In this document: one piece after another, positions 51,939 to 59,950 of the stretch
Layout: each line of letters opens with the position of its first letter
Position numbering within the stretch: position 1 is the stretch's first letter
From: Candidatus Aalborgicola lynettensis
Lineage (GTDB): Bacteria > Pseudomonadota > Gammaproteobacteria > Burkholderiales > Burkholderiaceae_C
Direction of reading: 5' to 3'
Assembly (NCBI GenBank): GCA_016719405.1
Contig: JADJZE010000001.1
Coordinates: forward strand, 682,001 to 746,000
DNA: 64,000 nucleotides
Made by a program: the position numbers and the translations under genes
The notes under the pieces: generated by a model
Told to the model about the DNA's origin: nothing
The model's database searches: none
What the model saw: only the letters and a program-made list of their open reading frames with translations

Positions 51939-52724
51939 ATGACCCCGCAAGCCGCGCTGATTGAGCTGCTGGCGCGTGTAGGCGCGCAAGGCGGCGCGGT
52001 GCTGGTGACGGTAGCAGAACTGGCGCAATGGCCAGCACCAGCCGTAGCCGCCCTGAAAAAGCAAAAACTCCTCACCCGTGCCAGCCCTGCCACCAGCGCC
52101 GTCTGCCCAGGCTGCGAAAACGAATGCGTCATGCCCGTGCACAACCGGGCGCGTTCCGATGGCACAGTGGCCAGCTTCATCGTCTGTGACAAGCGCGATG
52201 ACACCAACCGTGTCCCAATAGCGGCGGACCAATTGCAGCAATGGCGCTGCGATGTGCCTGCGGTATGCCAGTTCGTCGCCACCAGCCTGGACCTACGCCA
52301 AAGCGACCAACAGGCATCCATCGACAGGCTGGTGAACATCGGCATGGTGCAAGGTGACAAGCGCATTCAAATGCTGGCGCTGCGCCTGCAACATGAATTG
52401 GCCCTGACCGCAGGCAACAGCACGATCCCATTGGCGGATTTGGTCAGTTTTGAGGATGGCAGCTTTTCGGTTGATGCCGTCATAGTGCGCCAAATGGTCG
52501 ATACCGCGCCCCTGGCTGACTCGCGCCACACCCCGACGACAGCCAAGCGCGAGGTGCGCAAAGCGGGTACTCAGGCGAACTATGCGGTCTGGCAAAAGGA
52601 GTACCGCAAATTGCTCAAGGCCAAGCCCGGCAATACTGAAAACTGGTACGCAAAGCAGATCGAAAAGATGCCTATTGCGCAGGGTCGCAACTACAGCACC
52701 ATCAAAAAACACATGCATTCCTGA
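51939..52724 (+). CDS. unknown cysteine-containing protein of the island, second of a pair
   Basis: 261 residues. CPGCENEC near residue 56 and C in FIVCDK about 25 residues later could make a small zinc ribbon. The rest is helical with a basic C-terminus (YAVWQKEYRKLLKAKPGNTENWYAKQIEK). A DNA- or RNA-binding role would fit, but nothing here proves it. A strong terminator follows. Confidence 0.65.
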   Translation: MTPQAALIELLARVGAQGGAVLVTVAELAQWPAPAVAALKKQKLLTRASPATSAVCPGCENECVMPVHNRARSDGTVASFIVCDKRDDTNRVPIAADQLQQWRCDVPAVCQFVATSLDLRQSDQQASIDRLVNIGMVQGDKRIQMLALRLQHELALTAGNSTIPLADLVSFEDGSFSVDAVIVRQMVDTAPLADSRHTPTTAKREVRKAGTQANYAVWQKEYRKLLKAKPGNTENWYAKQIEKMPIAQGRNYSTIKKHMHS

Positions 52725-52729
52725 AAATA

Positions 52730-52758
52730 GTTGGGCGGAAAAATTTCGCCCAACTTTT
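52730..52758 (+). terminator. intrinsic terminator after the unknown pair
   Basis: 8-bp stem GTTGGGCG / CGCCCAAC with loop GAAAAATTT, followed by TTTT. Confidence 0.88.
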
Positions 52759-52969
52759 CACCCGAGGGCCAGCGCACATCTGCGCCGCATTCCCCAGTGA
52801 AAGCCACCATTTCCATTGGCCCGCTAAATCACTGGCGCACGCCCCCGACCTCCTGAAATTCCGGCGCATCTCCCTCTAAGGCCGGGCGTTTGTGCGCGCT
52901 TTTCTCGCCCAAATCGCCCACCTAAATTCCGTTCTGTCAGCGTTTAACAACTTTCAGAAGGACTCCAAA

Positions 52970-53212
52970 ATGGCTAACACCATCCTACGTATCCCCGCCG
53001 CGCAAACCCAGTCCGGGTACTCGCGCTCCACCATCTACCTGCGCATCACGCAAGGCTTGTGGCCCCGTCAAATCAGCCTGGGTCCGCGTGCCATTGGCTG
53101 GCCTGCCACCGAGATCGAAGCGCTCAACGCGGCCCGTATCTCAGGCAAGACCGATGACGAAATCCGCCTGCTGGTGCTCAAGCTGGAGTCCGCCCGCAAA
53201 GCGGCCGTCTAA
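52970..53212 (+). CDS. AlpA-family regulator / excisionase-like HTH
   Basis: 80 residues, MANTILRIPAAQTQSGYSRSTIYLRITQGLWPRQISLGPRAIGWPATEIEAL, the compact winged helix of AlpA. These proteins switch on integrase or excision genes in P4-like elements and islands. AAGGA precedes the ATG. It lies ahead of the polymerase genes rather than beside int, so it may control them. Confidence 0.85.
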   Translation: MANTILRIPAAQTQSGYSRSTIYLRITQGLWPRQISLGPRAIGWPATEIEALNAARISGKTDDEIRLLVLKLESARKAAV

Positions 53213-53294
53213 CCCGGAGCCCGCCATGTCACCCAAGCCCAGCCCCGACAGCCCCCAAACCCCTCTCGACTTCAATTCTTCAAGGAGCATCCCC

Positions 53295-53936
53295 ATGACC
53301 ACCACAACGACAGCAGCCACCGCTACGACCGCAACAACCCCGGCTGCACCAACCCCATCAGCTCCCACAAGCCAACCCCTGTCCAGCGCCAGCGCCGCCC
53401 TCAAATCCCTGCGCCTACCGCCAAACTACGGTGCGACCTTGGGGGTCAAAAAACTGCTCACCCTGGTGCCGGTGGGCAAGCCCAAAAAGCCCCAGTTCTT
53501 CCGCACCCACGCCGCACCTGAAATGACCTTCGCCGCCATGCTGCTCGAACAAAAGGAATCCCGCGAGAGCTATGTCGTCATGCCCGATGTGGCGCAAGAA
53601 ATCAGCGAACTGGTGCGCCCGGTTCAGTTGCACGCCGCCATTGACCGCCAAAACAACGTCTTCTTGATCCCCGTGCCCCTGCCGGGAGAAGACGGCACGC
53701 GCAACCCCTGGCACGAGTCGCTGGCGCAGGCCGTGGAACACGCCAAACTCAAGTGGCTGCGCATCACCGCCAACATGCACGCGGGCGGCTATGACGTGTA
53801 CGAAGCCGAAGGGGCGCTGCCCGAGCCCGAGTGGCCCGCACATGACATCGACACCTTGGTCGAAGTGGCCTTTCGCGGCAAGATCATCACCAGCCTGGAC
53901 CACCCGGTCATCCAGACCCTGCTGGGCAAAATCTGA
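53295..53936 (+). CDS. unknown protein encoded just before the DNA polymerase
   Basis: 213 residues from ATG at 53295, which has AAGGAG nine bases before; an earlier ATG at 53226 is possible. The first 45 residues are low-complexity Thr/Ala/Pro/Ser. The rest has LRLPPNYGATLGVKKLLTLVPVGKPKKPQFFRTH and VVMPDVAQEISELVRPVQLHAAIDRQNNVFLIPVPLPG. Its stop overlaps the polymerase start by one base. A polymerase partner such as a clamp or ssDNA-binding protein is a guess. Confidence 0.65.
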   Translation: MTTTTTAATATTATTPAAPTPSAPTSQPLSSASAALKSLRLPPNYGATLGVKKLLTLVPVGKPKKPQFFRTHAAPEMTFAAMLLEQKESRESYVVMPDVAQEISELVRPVQLHAAIDRQNNVFLIPVPLPGEDGTRNPWHESLAQAVEHAKLKWLRITANMHAGGYDVYEAEGALPEPEWPAHDIDTLVEVAFRGKIITSLDHPVIQTLLGKI

Positions 53937-55672
53937 TGCACGCCGCCAGCTTCACCGATGGCATCTACCTGGTGGACTTTGAATTCCACCCGGCAAGTGG
54001 CCGCGAGGGCAATCCACCCGTGCCCGTCTGCATGGTGGTGCGTGAATGGCCGTCAGGCTGCACCCAGCGCTACTGGCAGGCCGATCTACAGCGCATGGCC
54101 ACAGCACCCTTCCCAACCGGCGAAAACGCGCTGTGCGTGGCCTATTACGCCTCGGCTGAAATGGATTGCTTTCACGCTCTTGGCTGGCCGCATCCGGTTC
54201 ATGTGCTCGACCTCTTTACCGAGTTTCGCTGCCTGACCAATGGCCTGCGGCTGGCCCACGGTAGCGGGCTGCTGGGTGCCCTGCTGCACTACGGCCTACC
54301 CAGCATTGGTGGTGAGCAAAAAGACGCCATGCGTGATCTGGTGCTCACCGGCGGCCCGTGGTCGGATGCGGATCAACTGGCCATCCTCGACTACTGCGAA
54401 ACCGACGTGGTGGCGCTGGCACACCTGCTGACCACCCTGCAACACCAGATCGACTGGCCGCGTGCCCTGCTGCGCGGGCGCTACATGAAAGCCGTGTCCT
54501 GCATCCAGACCAACGGCATCCCCATCGACACGGCGGCGCTCGCCCTGCTGCAAGCGCAGTGGAGCGCCATTCAAGACCAACTGATTGCCGATGTGGACAG
54601 TGACTACGGCATCTATGAAGGCCGCACCTTCAAGGCCAACCGCTGGGAAGCCTATCTGGTGGCCCAACAAATCGCCTGGCCACGGCTGCCCAGTGGCGCG
54701 CTCGACATGGGCGATGCCACGTTCCGCGAAAAGGCCCGCGCCCATCTGCAAGTCGCGCCGATTCGCGAGCTGCGCTCTGCCCTGTCAGAAATGCGGCTGG
54801 CGAATCTGCACGTCGGTGACGACGGGCGCAACCGCTGCCTGCTGTCGCCGTTTCGCTCGCGCACCGGACGCAACCAGCCATCCAACTCCAAGTTCATCTT
54901 TGGCCCGTCGGTCTGGCTGCGCGGCCTGATCAAGCCCAAGCCGGGTTGGGGCTTGGCCTATGTGGACTGGAGCCAGCAAGAATTCGGCATTGCCGCCGCG
55001 CTCTCAGGCGACCCGACCATGATGGCCGCCTACCGCAGCGGCGACCCCTACCTGGCCTTCGCCATACAAGCCGGTGCCGTGCCCGCCACAGCCACCAAGA
55101 AAACCCACGAAGCCGAGCGCGAGCAGTTCAAAGCCTGTGTGCTGGCCGTGCAATACGGCATGGGCGAAGCCAGCCTGGCGCTGCGCATCAACCAGCCGGT
55201 AGCGCGTGCCCGCCAACTGCTGGAACTGCACCGGCGCACCTACCGAAGCTTCTGGAATTGGTCCGACAGCGCCGTGGACGAAGCCGTGCTCGGTGGCCGG
55301 TTGTGGGCAGGGTTCGGCTGGCAGATTCATACCCGCGACGAACTCAACGACCGCAGCCTGCGCAACTTCCCGATGCAGGCCAATGGTGCCGAGATGTTGC
55401 GCATCGCCTGCATCCTGCTGACCGAAGCGGGCATTCGGGTCTGCGCCCCGGTCCACGACGCACTGCTGATCGAAGCCCCGCTGGACGAACTGGATGCAGC
55501 CATCACCACCACCAAGGCGCTGATGCAAGAAGCCAGCCGCATCGTGCTGGACGGCTTTGAGTTGGGAAGCGACGTGAAAGAAGTGCGCTACCCGGATCGC
55601 TACATGGACAAGCGCGGCGTGGTCATGTGGAACAAGGTCATGCACCTATTGGGCCAGCCCACACTGGCCTGA
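53936..55672 (+). CDS. family A DNA polymerase with N-terminal 3'-5' exonuclease domain, on an island
   Basis: 578 residues. The N-terminal third looks like a DEDD exonuclease: LVDFEFHP, AYYASAEMDC, and DYCETDVVAL. The polymerase third has motif A AYVDWSQQEFGIAAALSGD, motif B-like KACVLAVQYGMGEASLAL, and motif C PVHDALLIEAP, where the usual HDE is HDA, so one catalytic carboxylate is replaced. No 5'-3' exonuclease domain. It is far shorter than PolA (about 930). It probably replicates the island. Family motifs are mostly intact, so an active enzyme is plausible but the motif C change needs testing. Confidence 0.85.
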   Translation: MHAASFTDGIYLVDFEFHPASGREGNPPVPVCMVVREWPSGCTQRYWQADLQRMATAPFPTGENALCVAYYASAEMDCFHALGWPHPVHVLDLFTEFRCLTNGLRLAHGSGLLGALLHYGLPSIGGEQKDAMRDLVLTGGPWSDADQLAILDYCETDVVALAHLLTTLQHQIDWPRALLRGRYMKAVSCIQTNGIPIDTAALALLQAQWSAIQDQLIADVDSDYGIYEGRTFKANRWEAYLVAQQIAWPRLPSGALDMGDATFREKARAHLQVAPIRELRSALSEMRLANLHVGDDGRNRCLLSPFRSRTGRNQPSNSKFIFGPSVWLRGLIKPKPGWGLAYVDWSQQEFGIAAALSGDPTMMAAYRSGDPYLAFAIQAGAVPATATKKTHEAEREQFKACVLAVQYGMGEASLALRINQPVARARQLLELHRRTYRSFWNWSDSAVDEAVLGGRLWAGFGWQIHTRDELNDRSLRNFPMQANGAEMLRIACILLTEAGIRVCAPVHDALLIEAPLDELDAAITTTKALMQEASRIVLDGFELGSDVKEVRYPDRYMDKRGVVMWNKVMHLLGQPTLA

Positions 55673-55741
55673 CCTGCGGCACCACACAGCACCCACCTGC
55701 GGCGCGCTACCGCACCCGTACATTCTTATTAACAATTCTTT

Positions 55742-56134
55742 ATGGCTACCACCCCTGACCCAGACCGTGACGTACCGGTCAAGCGCCTGCAGCTTGATGC
55801 TACCGGCAAGCTGGTTGAATCCCCCAAAGCAGCGCTCTTCCTGCGTGGCCCCATCCCGCTGAACTGGTTGGGCAGCGCCGCGTCATTACCGGGGAAGACC
55901 CTAAATGTCGGCATTGCGCTGTGGTGGCTGCACGGCATGGCCAAAGGCAAGCCCTTCAAGCTGACGCAAAAAGCCCTTCAAACCCTGAACGTCGAACGCG
56001 ATGCCGCCAGTGCTGCGTTGGTGCGGCTGGAACAGGGTGGGCTTATCCGAGTGGTGCGCAAGCCTGGGCAGCGGCCGATGGTTTCTGTGGTCGACGGTGG
56101 TGCCATTGGTAAGCGTATAGCCGCGGCATATTGA
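55742..56134 (+). CDS. small winged-helix-like protein, 3' end changed by IS66
   Basis: 130 residues. The middle has LTQKALQTLNVERDAASAALVRLEQGGLIRVVRKPGQRPMVSVVDGG, like a MarR/helix-turn-helix wing. The IS66 element enters codon 123 from the left (after TGCCATTG). Without the element the frame would have ended GWGG; now it ends GKRIAAAY inside the element. The change touches only the last residues, so the protein may still work. Confidence 0.7.
   Translation: MATTPDPDRDVPVKRLQLDATGKLVESPKAALFLRGPIPLNWLGSAASLPGKTLNVGIALWWLHGMAKGKPFKLTQKALQTLNVERDAASAALVRLEQGGLIRVVRKPGQRPMVSVVDGGAIGKRIAAAY
56101..56108 (+). repeat. 8-bp target site duplication, left
   Basis: TGCCATTG, identical to 58767-58774. 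Eight bases is the duplication made by IS66-family elements. Confidence 0.9.
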
Positions 56135-56303
56135 TTTGATTCTGCCGTTTACCGACCATCGCGTGTATGGTGAACATGGCGGCGGCGATTTACTGCGCAA
56201 TAGCTGAGCAATTGGCTCGCTGGATGCGCTCGGCCATCCGGATGGCACATCTCTGTGCAAGTGCGCTGGTGTCGGTGCTCAAGAGAGCGGGGTGAAGTGG
56301 GTT

Positions 56304-57921
56304 TCAGCCCGCACGCTGCCAGCGATGTGGCAGCAATTCCTCGATCCGACTGTTGAGCTGGGTCGGCAGTCTGGTCAGAACGTCCTTGAGGTAGGCAAAG
56401 GGTCATGGCCGTGGAGCTTGGCCGATTGCAGCAGGCTCATCACCACGGCGGCACGCTCGCCGGCCAACTGGCTGCCTATGAACAACCAATTTTTACGACC
56501 AAGGCCCCAAGGCCGCATCTGGTTCTCGATCCAATTGTTATCCACGGGCACAGCGCCGTCTTTCAAGAACTCCGAGAGCGCCTGCCAGTGGTTCAGGCTG
56601 TAGTCGATCGCCTTGGCAATCGCGCTACCGTCGGGCACCCGAGTGCGTTCAAGTCGCAACCAAGCATGCATTTCTTCCCACAGTGGCTTGCTGCGCTCTG
56701 GCGCACTTGCAAACGTTGCTCGCAGCTCAGATCCCTGGCATCGGCCTCAATGCGGTACAACCATGCAATCCGCCCGATGGCCTGGGTAGCCACAGTGCTG
56801 GCGTTGGCTTTGACCAGTTCGTCAAACTTCCTCCTCGCGTGAGCCAGACAATTCGCAGTCTTACGCCCCTCAAGGGACATGGTGGCATCGTAGCCAGCGT
56901 ACGCATCAACAACCAGGGTCCCTGTCCAGCCTTTGAGGAACTCGTGCGGGTACTTACCCCACGCCCCTCGCAGAAGTCGTACACCACACCGGGCATATCT
57001 TCGAATGCTCCCCTGGCGTAGGCCCACATGTAAGCCTTCTTGGTCTTTCCGCCTCCCGGGTCAAGCAAGCCGATGGGCGTCTCGTCGGCATGAATCACGC
57101 GCGAGCCCAGTACGAAAGCCCGGTGTGCATCGTACAGGGGCAACAACTGCGCCCCGGTTTGGCCGCCCCAAGCTGCCAGCGTCGAGCGCGGCGTGTGCAC
57201 TCCAGCGCGGGCGTTGATTTGCTCTTGCCGGTAGTACGGCATGTGGTCACAGAAGCGGCTGACCACGGTGTGCGCTTGCAGGCCCGGCGTTGGCAGCGCA
57301 TTGTCGAAGACTTGGGGTGCCGCTGGCTCTTGGACCATCAACTGGCAGCACCGGCAAAGCCCATTTGCCCCGGATCTGACGCTGCACGAAGAATTGCGCA
57401 GGCACGATATCCAAACGTTCGCTGATGTCCTCGCCCACGCGCACCATGGGTTGGCCGCATTCTGGGGATGGACAGTTGGTATTTTCAGGCTCAACACGGG
57501 TGTCCACACGCGGCAAGTGTGGCGACAGTGCTTCGCGTTTGGGTTGGCGACGTGCTTGCTTGTCTGGTGTGCCCCGGTCTTGGGTCGAAACACTGGGCTG
57601 CAAGGCGGCCAGTTGCGCCTCCAAGCTAGCTTGGTCAGCGGCCAGTGTCTCTTCGAAGAGGGAGCGCTGCTGGGCACTCATGCGCTCGGTCTTGGCACCG
57701 AACTTCCAAGCCTTCAGGCGCGCCAATTGGAAGGTGATGCTCTCAATCTTGGCGTCGCGCCACTTGATGGCTTGGGCATCAGCGTTGATGCGTTTGGTTT
57801 GCTCGGCAATGTGCTTGCTTTGCTCGTTGATCTGGGCCAATAGTTGCCCTGCAAAAAACGCCCATTCGCTCGGATTCAGAGCTGAAATATCTTGGACTTT
57901 TATTGCATGCAGATCGAGCAT
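56304..57921 (-). pseudogene. tnpC: IS66 transposase TnpC with four frameshifts
   Basis: The DDE transposase, about 540 residues when repaired. Parts: N-terminal coil and zinc ribbon (CPSPECGQPM), catalytic region with VIHADETPIGLL (Asp) and VDAYAGYDA, and WIENQMRPWGLGRKNWLF. Frame breaks: an extra T near 57350 (before CRCCQ), a missing G near 56960 (before KYPHEFL), a missing A near 56680 (before KPLWEEM), and a missing base near 56400 (before FAYLKD). Each lies in a short run. Repaired, the gene ends HRWQRAG at 56304. Confidence 0.85.
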
Positions 57922-58000
57922 GCACGAACTATAAAACGCCTCAAATGATCACGATATTGGGGGATGCTCCAATTGATTTTTGCTATCTTTTTAGGCGTAA

Positions 58001-58342
58001 TTACATACGCGTAATCACCCTCATTTGTTCCAGTCTCTGCCAGGGAAGTCCCAGTACCAAAGCATCGAATTGTTGCTTTGTCAAAGTCACTGGGGCCGTA
58101 CTATGTGCATCAAACTGCGGCCATACGAAGCGCCCCACATTGAGCCTGCGCGATGCACACCAGACGCCAAAGCCATCATGCACCAGCAACTTGATGCGTG
58201 TGGCACGCGCGTTGGCGAACAGGTAACCGTGGTGGGCCTGGGCCGAGCCAAACACCTGCACAACACGGGCAAGCAGCCGCTCGCTTCCTGCACGCATGTC
58301 CATGGGCCCCACGGCCAGCCACAAGGAGTCGATGCGGATCAT
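58001..58342 (-). CDS. tnpB: IS66 accessory protein TnpB
   Basis: 113 residues, starting MIRIDSLWLAVGPMDMRAG, the conserved IS66 Orf2 start. HHGYLFANARATRIKLLVHDGFGVW follows. TnpB is needed for IS66 transposition with an unknown role. The ATG overlaps the tnpA stop (ATGA). About 80 bases separate it from tnpC. Confidence 0.9.
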   Translation of the reverse strand: MIRIDSLWLAVGPMDMRAGSERLLARVVQVFGSAQAHHGYLFANARATRIKLLVHDGFGVWCASRRLNVGRFVWPQFDAHSTAPVTLTKQQFDALVLGLPWQRLEQMRVITRM

Positions 58343-58695
58343 CGCAGCAGCTCTCGCATCCAGGCCGCGCACTCATTTGCCGCCGCACTGGGCCAAGTGA
58401 TGGCCATGGTCGTGGCGCCTCGGCGCAGCTCGATTCGGATGTCTGCGCAGTCTTGGTGGGTTGTGTGGGTAGGCGCGGGCACAGACACCGGTACAAACTC
58501 TCTCACGCCGACCGACGAAGCACTATCGCGGGCCTCTTGCCGCCAGCGGTGCACGACGTTGGCATTCATCCCGTGCGACAGCGCTACTTTGGCCACCGAC
58601 GCACCAGGTGCAGCGCATTGTTCAAGCACCAAGGTCCGAAACTGCGCGCTGTAGTTTCGTCGTGCAGAGAATTTCTCTTGTTCCATCGTGTCCAC
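58339..58695 (-). CDS. tnpA: IS66 accessory protein TnpA
   Basis: 118 residues with an N-terminal helix-turn-helix (RNYSAQFRTLVLEQCAAPGASVAKVALSHGMNANVVHRWRQEARD), matching IS66 Orf1. It binds the element ends. First gene of the element on the minus strand. Confidence 0.9.
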   Translation of the reverse strand: MDTMEQEKFSARRNYSAQFRTLVLEQCAAPGASVAKVALSHGMNANVVHRWRQEARDSASSVGVREFVPVSVPAPTHTTHQDCADIRIELRRGATTMAITWPSAAANECAAWMRELLR

Positions 58696-58762
58696 CTGTT
58701 TATTACGTGGACACGATCTTTGGACAAAACTAACCTGGGATCAAGGTGCCTCGCCTAGACGC

Positions 58763-59185
58763 TTACTGCCATTGGGTGGGGGGGGTAGTTTGGTCGGGTG
58801 TAGTAATGCGAAGCACTGCAAAAGTCGGCGGGGGGGATGGCCGCAATGAAGAGACCGTCGGGTGAAGCGGTGTCGTCACATCGCCACGAAAACTATCGCT
58901 TTTCGGTCCTGAAGACGGTGCTCGCCAGTCACGCTCGGTCGATCCGGGCATCGTCTGATAGGTCAACCCGTTCTTGGTGACCCAACTTGGCGCGCGCCAG
59001 TTTCGTGTCGTTGAGCCTGGAAGGGTTTGGTAGGTAAAGCTCCCCTCCGTAACCTTTGTCGGCGCGCGCCAGTCTCTGGTGGTTGACCCTGGAAGGGTCT
59101 GGTAGGTAACTACTCTCTTGGGTTGCTCAGCACCACACTGAATAGCGAACGACAGAAACACGAATGCCAAAGGAAGCCTGTTCAT
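58763..59185 (-). CDS. secreted protein with three TYQTLPGST repeats, truncated by IS66
   Basis: 140 residues with a signal peptide (MNRLPLAFVFLSFAIQCGA). The mature part holds three 24-residue repeats: TYQTLPGSTTRDWRAP, TYQTLPGSTTRNWRAP and TYQTMPGSTERDWRAP. The C-terminus is proline/threonine-rich. The stop (TAA) comes from the IS66 end; without the element the frame runs another 20 codons into the opposing gene. It is the last gene of the leftward operon. Function unknown. Confidence 0.75.
   Translation of the reverse strand: MNRLPLAFVFLSFAIQCGAEQPKRVVTYQTLPGSTTRDWRAPTKVTEGSFTYQTLPGSTTRNWRAPSWVTKNGLTYQTMPGSTERDWRAPSSGPKSDSFRGDVTTPLHPTVSSLRPSPPPTFAVLRITTPDQTTPPTQWQ
58767..58774 (+). repeat. 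8-bp target site duplication, right
   Basis: TGCCATTG, identical to the copy at 56101-56108. Confidence 0.9.
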
Positions 59186-59287
59186 AAAACCCTCATGCCA
59201 ATACCAATTACTGGAACAAAGCTTATTGGCTCGTGGCGACAGGTGATGTCGTTTTTCTTGGTAGCGAAAGTAAAAACCCTGCTTGTA

Positions 59288-59896
59288 CTACTGGAGTGAA
59301 AGGCGCACAGCCATCGCCAACCCGGCGACAGCAACCACACCGATGGCGATGCAGATGCTATTTAGGCGGTTTACGCGCGCCCGTTCCACTTCGACATCTT
59401 TCACAAGTCGGAGGTTATAGGACTCAAGACCCTTTATCAGCGCACTGTCTGACTCAACTCTCTTGGCCAAAAGGTCATTTTGCTTTTCCAAAGTCTTGAT
59501 TGCCAACTCATCCATATCCAGACGTTCAATGAGTTTGCGATTTTGCTTCTCTGTGGCTTCAAAATGCCGGCGAGTTGCTTCAACAAAGTCTGCGAAGCGT
59601 TCACTCTGCTCAGCAAGCGCATTCGTAACCTCCAAAGATGCACGCACCTGATTCTGCAAGTCGGCTACAGCCACTCCGTCAACTGCACTGTCTTCCGCCA
59701 AACCTGAAGCTATTCCATCCCCAAATTCGGTCGGTTTTGCCGATGCATTTGCACCTTTTCGCGAAACTTTGTTCCACAGAGACTTAGCGTTATCGGCAAT
59801 TTTTGGGCTCGCACTTTTAATTTCTCCCACAACATTCGCTAATTCTTTGAACGTGTAGTAACCGGCAAGCACGGTCGCAGTAGTAATTGGCTCCAA
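59288..59896 (-). CDS. coiled-coil tail-anchored protein of the island operon
   Basis: 202 residues. Residues about 85-175 are a long coiled coil (LQNQVRASLEVTNALAEQSERF, ATEKQNRKLIERLDMDELAIKTLEKQNDLLAKRVES). The C-terminal helix ICIAIGVVAVAGLAMAVRL anchors it in the membrane with the coil inside the cell. Its order after the TerB-like gene suggests a scaffold partner. I know no homolog. Confidence 0.72.
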   Translation of the reverse strand: MEPITTATVLAGYYTFKELANVVGEIKSASPKIADNAKSLWNKVSRKGANASAKPTEFGDGIASGLAEDSAVDGVAVADLQNQVRASLEVTNALAEQSERFADFVEATRRHFEATEKQNRKLIERLDMDELAIKTLEKQNDLLAKRVESDSALIKGLESYNLRLVKDVEVERARVNRLNSICIAIGVVAVAGLAMAVRLSLQ

Positions 59897-59950
59897 AGCA
59901 GTCCCCCTATTTCTGAAACTTGAATCGCATTCTTGACAAGATCGTAGCCG

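Larger units (their letters stand above)
56109..58766 (-). mobile_element. complete IS66-family insertion sequence
   Basis: 2658 bp with imperfect terminal inverted repeats: left GTAAGCGTATAGCCGCGGC, right (reverse complement) GTAAGCGTCTAGGCGAGGC, matching at 16 of 19. The outer 8-bp duplication proves transposition. It carries tnpA, tnpB and tnpC on the minus strand, the IS66 order. tnpC has four breaks, so if these are real the element cannot move by itself. Confidence 0.93.

Noticed and set aside
56405..56842. plus-strand frames within IS66
   Set aside because: They mirror the repaired tnpC; IS66 genes all read the other way.
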